NCBI GenBank assembly: GCA_014802445.1
Contig: JAAVCF010000010.1
Location: forward strand, 1-64,000
Direction of reading: 5' to 3'
Length of the DNA: 64,000 bases
Source of the DNA: Bacteroides sp.
Lineage (GTDB): Bacteria; Bacteroidota; Bacteroidia; Bacteroidales; Muribaculaceae
The notes below the pieces were generated by a model. The model saw only the letters and a program-made list of their open reading frames with translations, was not told the DNA's origin and ran no database searches. Both the position numbers and the translations under genes were made by a program. The number at the start of each line of letters is the position of its first letter. Position 1 is the stretch's first letter. Positions 29,055 through 37,772 of this stretch are shown here, piece after piece.

Positions 29055-30491
29055 TTATTCCTTGGTTGCCTTGCGGGGGCGTCCGGGCTTTTTGGCGGAT
29101 GCTTTCTTGGCTTTTTTAGGAGCTTCAGCGGGCTTCGCGGCTGCGGGCGCTTCAGCTGGCTTGGGCTCGCGCAGGGCGTGCTCTTCATTGAGGTGCTCAA
29201 TGTCAAGGCGCATTGAGGCGGCCTCTTTGTTGAGGGCTTCGATTTCGCGTGCCTGGTTGCGGATGGTGGTGAGCAGGGCGTTGAGCTCTTCGTTCTCGAT
29301 TGACAGGGGATACTGTTCCTCCACACGCACAATGAAGTCAGCCAGCACGTTCATGTAATTGGTAAACGCCTGGAAGGGAGTTTCATAGGGCGAGAAGTGA
29401 GAGTGAACGGCTCCGTCGGCCATGTGCTTGGTGCTCATGTAGTAGAAGTGGTCACTGGCCTGGAGATAGTTCCAGTCCTGCTTGAGGCGGCGGTCCTCGG
29501 TGAGGCGCACACGCTCAGCCACTGAGTAGAGCTTGCTGAAGGCTTCGTTCTGGAGCTGGTTGCCCAGCCATGCGCTGGTGTCGCGCGCTTCGTCGGCCCA
29601 TGAGATGGGGTGGAGCACACTGAGCTCAGCCACCGGTTTGAGCTTGCTGATGGCCTCCGAGGGGGTCCAGAAGTCAATGCCGCGCTCGGCAGCGAAGCGG
29701 GGCAGGGCTTCCAGGAACTGGAAGATGCCGGTTTCGCGGGGTTGCATCTCGCCAAAGGTCTCGAGGTTCATGAACAGGTTGATAATCTGCTCCTCGGCGG
29801 GGGTGTCGGCAATCCAGCCTATATACTTGTCGGCGGTCAGGGGATAGGAATCCCACTCGGTGTTGCTGAAGCGGAACGAGATGTCGTCGCTGAGCTTGGA
29901 GTTTTTGAGCAGAAGCTTCAGTTTGGGACATCCTGCGGATGAATAGACATAGTTGGGAGATTTCCAGCCCAGGATGTGCTTGGCTCCTTCGGTGATGCAG
30001 CCTTTGTAGCCCATGTCGTAGATCTGACCGGCCATCTCGTCGCAGAAAATCAGCTCGGTGTTGCGGAGCACCTTGGGGCGCACGCCGAAGAGCTGGTAAA
30101 TCTTCTCATCGTGGGCTTTCACCTGAGCGGCAAACTCCTCGGGGTCAGTGAGTGAGGCCAGTGAATGGGCGTAGGTCTCGGCCAGGAATTCCACCTTGCC
30201 GGTGTCGGCAAGCTTCTTGAGCAGGTCAATGAACTCGGGCACGTACTGCTCAAACTGCTCCAGAGCAGTGCCGGTCACTGACAGGGCGCAGCGGAATTTT
30301 CCGCCGGTCTCCTCGATCATGCGCAGGAGCGACTCGGCCGCGGGGATGTAGCTGCGGTGGGCTATGCGGCTCATAATGTCGTCATTGGCAAAGTCGTCAT
30401 AGTAGTAGTGGTCATTGCCGATGTCGAAAAAGCGGTAGCGTTTCAGGCGGAACGGCTGATGTATCTGGAAATAGAAGCAAATGGCTTTCAT
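29055..30491 (-). CDS. Glycoside hydrolase family 57 (alpha-amylase/branching-type)
   Basis: MKAICFYFQIHQPFRLKRYRFFDIGNDHYYYDD; ends in a Lys/Ala/Pro-rich tail with KKPGRPRKATKE. Confidence 0.92.
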   Translation of the reverse strand: MKAICFYFQIHQPFRLKRYRFFDIGNDHYYYDDFANDDIMSRIAHRSYIPAAESLLRMIEETGGKFRCALSVTGTALEQFEQYVPEFIDLLKKLADTGKVEFLAETYAHSLASLTDPEEFAAQVKAHDEKIYQLFGVRPKVLRNTELIFCDEMAGQIYDMGYKGCITEGAKHILGWKSPNYVYSSAGCPKLKLLLKNSKLSDDISFRFSNTEWDSYPLTADKYIGWIADTPAEEQIINLFMNLETFGEMQPRETGIFQFLEALPRFAAERGIDFWTPSEAISKLKPVAELSVLHPISWADEARDTSAWLGNQLQNEAFSKLYSVAERVRLTEDRRLKQDWNYLQASDHFYYMSTKHMADGAVHSHFSPYETPFQAFTNYMNVLADFIVRVEEQYPLSIENEELNALLTTIRNQAREIEALNKEAASMRLDIEHLNEEHALREPKPAEAPAAAKPAEAPKKAKKASAKKPGRPRKATKE

Positions 30492-30511
30492 ATTATAAAA
30501 GGTGGTGGGGG

Positions 30512-31771
30512 TTACTTGTTGATTACTTTGTTGTAGATGTCAATCACTTTGCGGCCGGCTTTGTCCCAGGTTATCTGGTTCACTTCCTCCAGTCCGTCCT
30601 CGCGCAGCTGGCGATAGAGGGCCGGATAGGTGATGATGGCGTTGATGGCGTCGGCCATAGCGTCAATGTCCCAATAGTCGGTCTTGATGACGTTGGTGAG
30701 GATTTCGGCACATCCGCTCTGCTTGGAGATGATGGAGGGCACGCCCATCTGCATGGCCTCCAGGGGCGAGATGCCGAAGGGCTCTGACACCGAGGGCATC
30801 ACATAGACGTCGCTCGCCTTGAGGGTTTCATACACCTCTTTGCCGCGCATGAAGCCGGGGAAGTGGAAGCGGTCAGCGATGCCGCGCTCGGCGGCAAGAT
30901 TGATCATCTTGTTCATCATGTCGCCGCTGCCGGCCATCACAAAGCGCACATTGTGATTGTTTTTCAGCACTTTTGCTGCGGCCTCAACAAAGTATTCGGG
31001 GCCTTTCTGCATGGTGATGCGTCCCAGGAAGGTCACCACCTTCTCTTTGGGGCGAGGGGTCTGCACATTGAGCAGCTCGGGGCTCAGAGGGGTCACGGCG
31101 TTGTGGACCGTGGTCACCTTGGCGGGGTCAATGCCGTATTTGTTGATGACGGTGTCGCGGGTGAGGTTTGACACGGTGATGATATGGTCGGCATTGTTCA
31201 TGCCGTCCTTCTCGATGGCAAACACGGTGGGGTTGACATTGCCTCGCGAGCGGTCAAAGTCAGTGGCGTGAACATGAATCACCAGGGGCTTGCCCGTCAC
31301 CTGCTTGGCATGGATGCCGGCGGGATAGGTGAGCCAGTCGTGTGAGTGAATCACGTCGCAGTCAATGGTGCGGGCAATCACTCCGGCACAAATCGAGTAG
31401 TTGTTGATTTCCTCGATAAGATTGTCGGGGTAGCGGCCTGAGAATTCCAGACATCCCAGGTCATTGGTGTTCATGTAGTTGAAGTCGGCATAGATATGGT
31501 CGCGCAGACGGAAGTAGAGGTCGGGGTCCATGACCTTGCCTATTCTCTGCTCCACATATTCGCGGCTCACGTCGCGCCACGCTATGGGCACCTGTGAGGC
31601 GCCGACAATGTGGGCAAAGTGGCGGTCCTCATCGCCGAAGGGCTTGGGGATAACAAAGGTGATGTCCATATCGCCACACTCCCACATTCCTTTGGTGAGA
31701 CCGTAGCTGGCGGTGCCGAGGCCGCCGAGGATGTGAGGCGGGAATTCCCAGCCAAACATTAAAGCTTTCAT
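30512..31771 (-). CDS. GT4-type glycosyltransferase (glycogen/starch synthase-like)
   Basis: MKALMFGWEFPPHILGGLGTASYGLTKGM; VYVMPSVSEPFGISPLEAMQMGVPSI. Confidence 0.92.
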   Translation of the reverse strand: MKALMFGWEFPPHILGGLGTASYGLTKGMWECGDMDITFVIPKPFGDEDRHFAHIVGASQVPIAWRDVSREYVEQRIGKVMDPDLYFRLRDHIYADFNYMNTNDLGCLEFSGRYPDNLIEEINNYSICAGVIARTIDCDVIHSHDWLTYPAGIHAKQVTGKPLVIHVHATDFDRSRGNVNPTVFAIEKDGMNNADHIITVSNLTRDTVINKYGIDPAKVTTVHNAVTPLSPELLNVQTPRPKEKVVTFLGRITMQKGPEYFVEAAAKVLKNNHNVRFVMAGSGDMMNKMINLAAERGIADRFHFPGFMRGKEVYETLKASDVYVMPSVSEPFGISPLEAMQMGVPSIISKQSGCAEILTNVIKTDYWDIDAMADAINAIITYPALYRQLREDGLEEVNQITWDKAGRKVIDIYNKVINK

Positions 31772-31795
31772 AATCTGTCAGTGGTTTTGACCGGG

Positions 31796-33730
31796 TTAAA
31801 CATCAAGGCGCTTGAGGGTGCGGATGGTGCGGAGCACTTCGGCCACGTTGGTCACATGGCTGATGGCGCCGCGGCCGCTGTAAGGGGGATTGCCGTCATA
31901 GAGCTGGCTGAGCGAGCCCACACAGCCGCGGCTCATCTCGTCCTCGAAGCCTATGAGCATACGGTCAATATAGCCCACGCCGCTCATGCCGAACACTTTG
32001 AGATAGGCATCGGCATAGAAGCCCATGAGCCAGGGACGTGCCGGGCCGTTGTGGAGGGCCATCTCGCGGTCATATGGGCTGCCCTGATAGTTGGGGCGGT
32101 AGCCGTAGCTCTTGGGCGAGAGGGTGCGGAGTCCCTTGGGGGTCAGAAGCTCGCGGGTGACGGTGTCAAGCACTCCCTTGCGCTGGCGGCGGTCAAGGGG
32201 GGAGTAGTCAAGGCCTATGGCCACGGCCATGTTGGGACGCACCGAGGGGTCGGCATAAGCTCCGTCCACATAGTCGTAGAGATAGCCGTAGTCATTTAGG
32301 AACATGTCAATGAACGCCGGCTTGATCTTCTCGGCCATCTCGGCCCAACGCTCTCCGTCGGGGGTGCCTTCGGCCAAGCGTGAGGCAAACACCAGTGCGT
32401 TATACCACAGTGCGTTGAACTCCACCAGGAAGCCTGAACGGGCCACCACGGGATGGCCGTCAAGCGAGGCGTTCATCCAGCTCACGGGCGTCTTGGAGCC
32501 GTCGGTGGACAGCAGGCCGTCAGGGCTCACAAAGAGGTTGGGGTGGCGTCCTTCGGCCACATAGTCAACCATCTCCTTCACCTGGGCCAGATAGCGCTCG
32601 CGGGTGTCGTCGACGCCGTAGTTCTTGGCATACTGCTGCACGGCCCACACCGCCCACAGAGGGATGTCAGGGAGGTCCATGCCGGCAATTCGGCCATCAG
32701 CCTCGCCGGTGGTCATGAAGGTGTGGAGCTCGCTCCAGGCGGTGTCGAAAATCTTGTGGAAGTCATCGCGGTGGCTGATGGCTATGGTTGAGCCGGGGAG
32801 GGCCATGAAGGTGTTGCGCGCCAGAATCTTGCCCCAGGGGAAGCCGGAGATGAGATACATTCTGTCGTCGCCCTCCTTGATGTAACACTGCTTCACGGCG
32901 TTCTTCAGGCAGTTGAAGAACGAGGTGCGGCAGGTGCGGGTGGCAATCTCTTTCTCATACATCTTCGACAGGCTGCGGGGCGATATCTCCGAGATGCCGG
33001 CCGAGAAGATGATTGACTCGCCTTTCTTGATGGGCACATCGAAATAGCCGGGCACCCAGAGGTCCTCCACATAAGGCACGCCGCGCTCCATGTCCTTGAC
33101 ATATTCGAAGCCTTTGTACCAGTTGGGCTCATAGTGCCACTCAGGCTTGCGGCTCATCTGCATGAACAGGCGAGGATAGCCCGGATAGAGGCAGCATGAC
33201 ACTCCGTTGGGACATTCAGGCATCGAGGTGTCAAGCGCATCGTTGGCCATGCACAGGGCGTTAGCCTCGCGGAAGGCCAGGTGAGGACGCAGGCGCAGCG
33301 TTGTGGGTGAATGGGCGTCAACGAGCGTATAGCGAATCAGAATGCGGTTTTCATTGGAAATGAAAATCTTCTCTTTGGTTAGAATCACGCCGCCCACGCG
33401 ATACGTGGTGCGGGGCACGCTTTCACAGTCAAACTCGCGGATGTATTTATGACCCTGGGGAGCATACACGCCGCCCTGATAGCGGTGGATGCCGAGGTTG
33501 AACGGTGTGCCGTGCTGAATAACAGTGACGTCAAGTGACGAGAGCATCACATGAGAGGTGTTGCCCAGCTCAGGAACCGGAATCACCAGCAGGCCATGTT
33601 GCTTGCGAGTGTTGCAGTCAACGATGGATGTGCAATGATAAGCACCTGACTGATTGGTGCGCAGCATCTCCTTGGGGAGCGACTGCTCAAGGTTAATCAT
33701 CAGGTTTTTATCAAACTTTAGGTAACTCAT
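31796..33730 (-). CDS. Amylo-alpha-1,6-glucosidase / glycogen debranching enzyme
   Basis: GDDRMYLISGFPWGKILARNTFMALPG; adjacent to GT4 and GH57. Confidence 0.92.
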   Translation of the reverse strand: MSYLKFDKNLMINLEQSLPKEMLRTNQSGAYHCTSIVDCNTRKQHGLLVIPVPELGNTSHVMLSSLDVTVIQHGTPFNLGIHRYQGGVYAPQGHKYIREFDCESVPRTTYRVGGVILTKEKIFISNENRILIRYTLVDAHSPTTLRLRPHLAFREANALCMANDALDTSMPECPNGVSCCLYPGYPRLFMQMSRKPEWHYEPNWYKGFEYVKDMERGVPYVEDLWVPGYFDVPIKKGESIIFSAGISEISPRSLSKMYEKEIATRTCRTSFFNCLKNAVKQCYIKEGDDRMYLISGFPWGKILARNTFMALPGSTIAISHRDDFHKIFDTAWSELHTFMTTGEADGRIAGMDLPDIPLWAVWAVQQYAKNYGVDDTRERYLAQVKEMVDYVAEGRHPNLFVSPDGLLSTDGSKTPVSWMNASLDGHPVVARSGFLVEFNALWYNALVFASRLAEGTPDGERWAEMAEKIKPAFIDMFLNDYGYLYDYVDGAYADPSVRPNMAVAIGLDYSPLDRRQRKGVLDTVTRELLTPKGLRTLSPKSYGYRPNYQGSPYDREMALHNGPARPWLMGFYADAYLKVFGMSGVGYIDRMLIGFEDEMSRGCVGSLSQLYDGNPPYSGRGAISHVTNVAEVLRTIRTLKRLDV

Positions 33731-33782
33731 TTAAGGTGTTATGTAAGATGTTGTTATGAATTTACGTGCTAATACTTGAATT

Positions 33783-33819
33783 GCGACACCCAAAAATAAC
33801 AATTATATTGGTGTCTCGC
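33783..33819 (-). promoter_or_regulatory. Glycogen-operon promoter flanked by an inverted repeat
   Basis: Minus strand: TTTG-N20-TATTTTTG with GCGAGACACC upstream and GGTGTCGC downstream of the -7 box. Confidence 0.6.
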
Positions 33820-33993
33820 AAATTATTTTTTTATTTCACCGCCCTTAGAGGTGTTGAAATCCGGCTGCACGGGGCCGCAGTAGCCGCCCCGGGGCGCCTT
33901 GCGGCCCGGTCAGGCCGATGCCAAAATAACATCTTGCCCGCCCCTATTGCTCACTTCCGCCCCCAATTTTTTTGGAATTGTGACTAAAATCAG

Positions 33994-34001
33994 TAACTTT
34001 G
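33994..34001 (+). promoter_or_regulatory. -7 box TAACTTTG for the ATPase gene, with TTTG at 33971-33974
   Basis: TTTG-N19-TAACTTTG. Confidence 0.55.
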
Positions 34002-34035
34002 TCACCGTGGTAATAATTACGGCGGTAATAAAGTT

Positions 34036-35367
34036 ATGAAATTCTATAATCGAACAAAGGAAATTGAGGAGCTGAGGCGAATTCAAGGACGCGCTTTTGA
34101 CTCTCGGTCAAGAATGACTGTGATAACCGGCCGGCGGCGTATCGGCAAGACATCGCTTGCCCTGCGCGCTACGGAAGGCCCCGAGCCCACCGTCTATCTT
34201 TTTGTCAGCAGGAAAACCGAAGCGGCGCTCTGCGAGGAGTTTGCCGGACTTATCTCATCGGCGCTGGATTGCTATGTGCCGTCAGAGATTAAATCCTTCG
34301 CATCGTTATTCCGGATGCTGATGGAGATGGGCAAATCGCGCCGGTTTAACCTTATTATCGATGAATTTCAGGAGTTTTTCAATATAAATCCGTCGGTTTA
34401 CAGTGACATGCAGAATGTGTGGGATTCATATCGTGATGCCACTCATGTCAATCTGCTCCTGATGGGTTCGGTGTATTCCATGATGCACAAAATTTTTGAG
34501 AATTACCATGAACCGCTCTTTGGCCGAGCCGATGCCATGATACGCCTCACGGGATTCGGCACGGAAACATTGAGGGAGATAATGCGTGATTTCCGACCAT
34601 CCTACACCAACGACGAGCTGCTTGCCTTGTTCACCCTCACGGGCGGTGTGCCCAAATATATTGAGCTGCTTTGTGACGACACTGATTTGTCAATCAACGG
34701 AATGATTGATTACGTGGTCCGTGAAAACTCCCTCTTTGTCAACGAGGGGCGCAATCTCCTGATTGAGGAGTTTGGCAAGGATTACGGATTGTACTTCTCT
34801 GTGCTGAGCTGCATCGCATCAGGCGTCAACACTCAGGGAGCTATTGAAAGCTCGCTGGGGGGAGTGACGGTGGCGGGTCATCTGAAGCGCCTGATTGAGG
34901 ACTATTCGCTGATAAGGCGCGTACGCCCCGTGTTGTCCAAGCCCCGCTCGCAGAATGTTCAGTATCAAATCAATGACAATTTCCTGAGGTTCTGGTTCAA
35001 CTATTTTGACCGGAATCAGACATTGGTGGAGCTTAACAATTTTGAGCACCTCCGTCATATTGTCCTTTCCGATTACCCCACCTTCTCCGGGTTTGCCCTT
35101 GAAAGATGGTTCCGGCTCAAACTGGCGGAGACTCACGGGTATTCCGACATTGGCTCATGGTGGGAGCGTAAGCGCGGAAAAGAGGCTAATGAGATTGACA
35201 TTGTGGCCCTCTCCGTTGATGGGAAGACGGCTCTTGTGGCTGAGGTGAAGCGGCAGCAGCGCAACTATGACCATAAAGCTTTTATGGAAAAAGTGGACTG
35301 CATCAAAACGAGTGTCCTTGCAAAGTATGATGTTGTGACGCGATTGTTTACGCTGGATGACATGTAG
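34036..35367 (+). CDS. Archaeal-type AAA ATPase with C-terminal PD-(D/E)XK-like (DUF234-like) domain
   Basis: TGRRRIGKTSLALRA (Walker A), LIIDEFQEF (Walker B), C-terminal NEIDIVALSVDGKTALVAEVKRQ. Confidence 0.85.
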   Translation: MKFYNRTKEIEELRRIQGRAFDSRSRMTVITGRRRIGKTSLALRATEGPEPTVYLFVSRKTEAALCEEFAGLISSALDCYVPSEIKSFASLFRMLMEMGKSRRFNLIIDEFQEFFNINPSVYSDMQNVWDSYRDATHVNLLLMGSVYSMMHKIFENYHEPLFGRADAMIRLTGFGTETLREIMRDFRPSYTNDELLALFTLTGGVPKYIELLCDDTDLSINGMIDYVVRENSLFVNEGRNLLIEEFGKDYGLYFSVLSCIASGVNTQGAIESSLGGVTVAGHLKRLIEDYSLIRRVRPVLSKPRSQNVQYQINDNFLRFWFNYFDRNQTLVELNNFEHLRHIVLSDYPTFSGFALERWFRLKLAETHGYSDIGSWWERKRGKEANEIDIVALSVDGKTALVAEVKRQQRNYDHKAFMEKVDCIKTSVLAKYDVVTRLFTLDDM

Positions 35368-35503
35368 GCTCCCGGCCGGCTCTTACTTCATGCGGCGGTA
35401 AACAACCCGGGCAGGCTGTGTGTTATAATGTGCAAATGCCCTCCCGGCAACGCTGAGGGTCATTAGCTAACCCCTAACACATACACACATTATTTACCCC
35501 GCT

Positions 35504-36028
35504 ATGAAGAAATTTTTACTCACTCTCGTGGCCCTCGTGGGCATCGCCTTTGCCGGTTCGGCTCAGAAAACGGAAATCACCGTGGGCTATGGTGGTTACA
35601 CTCAGATGGATGCCACTGACATGCATGACGGCTGGGACGGTGTCAACACTGCCTGGGGCGGCCTGACCGTAGGCGTCAATTTCCGCGTCACTCCTCGTCT
35701 GTGGGTGGGTCCCACCTACACCTTCTCGTCCACAACCACCAAGGGCGGTAGCCACCACAGCAACATCGCTTACCATGTGATTATGCTTAACGGCCGCTAC
35801 ACGTATTATCGCAACTCCATCGTGGACCTCTATGCTCACGCAGCTGTGGGCGCCGACATCTCCCACATGCAGCCCCGAGGCGGCGACGCTTACAATAAGG
35901 GCTATTTCGCCTTCCAGATCAGCCCGCTGGGCGCGCAGGTGAGCTTAAATCGCTCGGTGTCAATGTTTGGCGAGCTGGGCTTCGGTGCTCAGGGCCTGGT
36001 GCAGGTGGGTCTCCGTCTGGGCCTCTGA
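35504..36028 (+). CDS. Outer membrane beta-barrel protein
   Basis: Signal peptide; VTPRLWVGPTYTFSS; amphipathic strands to the end. Confidence 0.75.
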   Translation: MKKFLLTLVALVGIAFAGSAQKTEITVGYGGYTQMDATDMHDGWDGVNTAWGGLTVGVNFRVTPRLWVGPTYTFSSTTTKGGSHHSNIAYHVIMLNGRYTYYRNSIVDLYAHAAVGADISHMQPRGGDAYNKGYFAFQISPLGAQVSLNRSVSMFGELGFGAQGLVQVGLRLGL

Positions 36029-36066
36029 TTCCGCCTTATGTCTCACTCCTCTAATCATTTACTGTC

Positions 36067-36303
36067 ATGAGCGATATTCTTGACTCAGCCGAGCGCAGGG
36101 AGCTTCCCGACTCGGTTTACGGCCTCCCCGAGCGCCGTGAATTTCCAATGCCCGATGCGGCCCATGTGCGCGCCGCCGAGGCTTACTTCCGCTATTGTCC
36201 CGAAGAGCTCAAACCCAAGCTGGCTCGCGCCATCCTGAAGTTCGCCGCTGATTACGGTGTGGATGTCAAGAGCCCCACGGTGCTCTCTTACGCCGCTCAG
36301 TAA
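36067..36303 (+). CDS. Small protein with LPDSxYxLPExRxFPxxDxxH motif
   Basis: 78 aa: ELPDSVYGLPERREFPMPDAAHVRAAEAYFRYCPEELKPKLARAI. Confidence 0.65.
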   Translation: MSDILDSAERRELPDSVYGLPERREFPMPDAAHVRAAEAYFRYCPEELKPKLARAILKFAADYGVDVKSPTVLSYAAQ

Positions 36304-36348
36304 AGGAAAAAATTGCGTATCTTTGTCGGTAACTTCAATCATTTTTCA

Positions 36349-37389
36349 ATGAACACCGACCAGGAAATTATCTACACTAACCAGGTGCAGGCCCGTCTCG
36401 AGCAGATTATTGCCCGGATGCGGCCTGCGTCGGTGCATGTGGTGACGGATGCCAATGTGGCGCCCATTATCGCCGGACTTCTTCCCGATGCCCCCCGCAC
36501 GGTGATTGAACCGGGCGATTCGTGTAAAACCCTCGCCGCTGCCGAGCAGGTGTGGCTGGGGCTCGTCGAGGCGGGCGCCACGCGCAGCTCCGTGGTGGTC
36601 AACATTGGCGGCGGTATGGTCACTGACCTTGGAGGCTTCGCCGCGTCGACATTCAAGCGGGGTGTGCCCTTTATTAATGTGCCCACCACGCTGCTTGGCG
36701 CTGTCGATGCCGCCGTGGGGGGCAAGACGGGGGTGAACCTCGGCGGCCTGAAGAATGAGATAGGGGTGTTTAACGAGGCGCAGGCTGTGGTGATTTCCAC
36801 CGCCTTCTTCGCTTCGCTGACCAGCCGGGAGCTGCTGTCGGGCTTCGCGGAGATGATTAAGCACGGACTTCTTGATGGGCCCGAGTTGCTGGCCGACACG
36901 CTTGGCCATCGCCTCACTGACCTTGAGGCGCTCCTGCCGCTGCTGCAGCGGAGTGTGGAGGTGAAGCGCCGGGTGGTGGAGGCTGACCCCACGGAGCAGG
37001 GGCTGCGCCGGGCGCTCAACCTTGGCCACACTGCCGGCCATGCCTTTGAATCGCTGGCCCTGCGCAGCGGCAACCCCGTGCCTCATGGCTACGCCGTGGC
37101 CTGGGGCATAGTGGTGGAGCTTATCCTATCGCGCATGCTCGCCGGTTTTCAGTCTTACATGCTCCACATCATCGCAGCCTTCATCAAGGAGAACTATGGT
37201 GCGCCGCAGATCACCTGCGATGACTATCCCGCCCTTCTGGAGCTGATGAGCCACGACAAGAAAAATTCCGCCCCGGGGATGATTAATTTCACTCTCATGA
37301 AGGCGCCGGGCCAGCCGCTCCCCGGTCAGGTGGTGGACAGCGACACAATTGTGGCCGCTCTCGACATTTTTCGTGATATTGTGCAATAG
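36349..37389 (+). CDS. aroB: 3-dehydroquinate synthase
   Basis: NIGGGMVTDLGGFAASTFKRGVPFINVPTTLLGAVDAAVGGKTGVN; TATCTTTG at 36318-36325 supports this ATG. Confidence 0.95.
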   Translation: MNTDQEIIYTNQVQARLEQIIARMRPASVHVVTDANVAPIIAGLLPDAPRTVIEPGDSCKTLAAAEQVWLGLVEAGATRSSVVVNIGGGMVTDLGGFAASTFKRGVPFINVPTTLLGAVDAAVGGKTGVNLGGLKNEIGVFNEAQAVVISTAFFASLTSRELLSGFAEMIKHGLLDGPELLADTLGHRLTDLEALLPLLQRSVEVKRRVVEADPTEQGLRRALNLGHTAGHAFESLALRSGNPVPHGYAVAWGIVVELILSRMLAGFQSYMLHIIAAFIKENYGAPQITCDDYPALLELMSHDKKNSAPGMINFTLMKAPGQPLPGQVVDSDTIVAALDIFRDIVQ

Positions 37390-37503
37390 TCTGATTGTCA
37401 GAGGTAAGACTAAAAAGGCTAAAATTTTTTTGAAAAAAAAGTTGCTAAAAAATTTGGAGAGTAAAAAATTAGTCGTACCTTTGCAACGCTTTAGCAAGGA
37501 GAC

Positions 37504-37578
37504 GGGCGCTTAGCTCAGCTGGTTCAGAGCGTCTGCCTTACAAGCAGAGGGTCGGGGGTTCGAATCCCTCAGCGCCCA
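37504..37578 (+). tRNA. tRNA-Val (anticodon TAC), copy 1
   Basis: GGGCGCTTAGCTCAGCTGGTTCAGAGCGTCTGCCTTACAAGCAGAGGGTCGGGGGTTCGAATCCCTCAGCGCCCA; -7 box TACCTTTG upstream. Confidence 0.95.
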
Positions 37579-37624
37579 CAAAATTAAAAACACCATCTTC
37601 TTGCCGAAGCTTCCCGATGGAATC

Positions 37625-37699
37625 GGGCGCTTAGCTCAGCTGGTTCAGAGCGTCTGCCTTACAAGCAGAGGGTCGGGGGTTCGAATCCCTCAGCGCCCA
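37625..37699 (+). tRNA. tRNA-Val (anticodon TAC), identical copy 2
   Basis: Same 75-nt sequence, 121 bp downstream. Confidence 0.95.
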
Positions 37700-37706
37700 C
37701 AATCAT

Positions 37707-37739
37707 AGAGCCGCAGACATCATTGTCTGCGGCTCTTTT
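37707..37739 (+). terminator. Terminator after the tRNA-Val pair
   Basis: AGAGCCGCAGACA tcat TGTCTGCGGCTCT TTT. Confidence 0.85.
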
Positions 37740-37772
37740 AGTTTCCCCACACCTCAGATTCAACTCACATTT

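Noticed and set aside
36346-37086. 246-aa minus-strand ORF antisense to aroB
   Set aside because: Shadow ORF; aroB is fully conserved and has a matching promoter.
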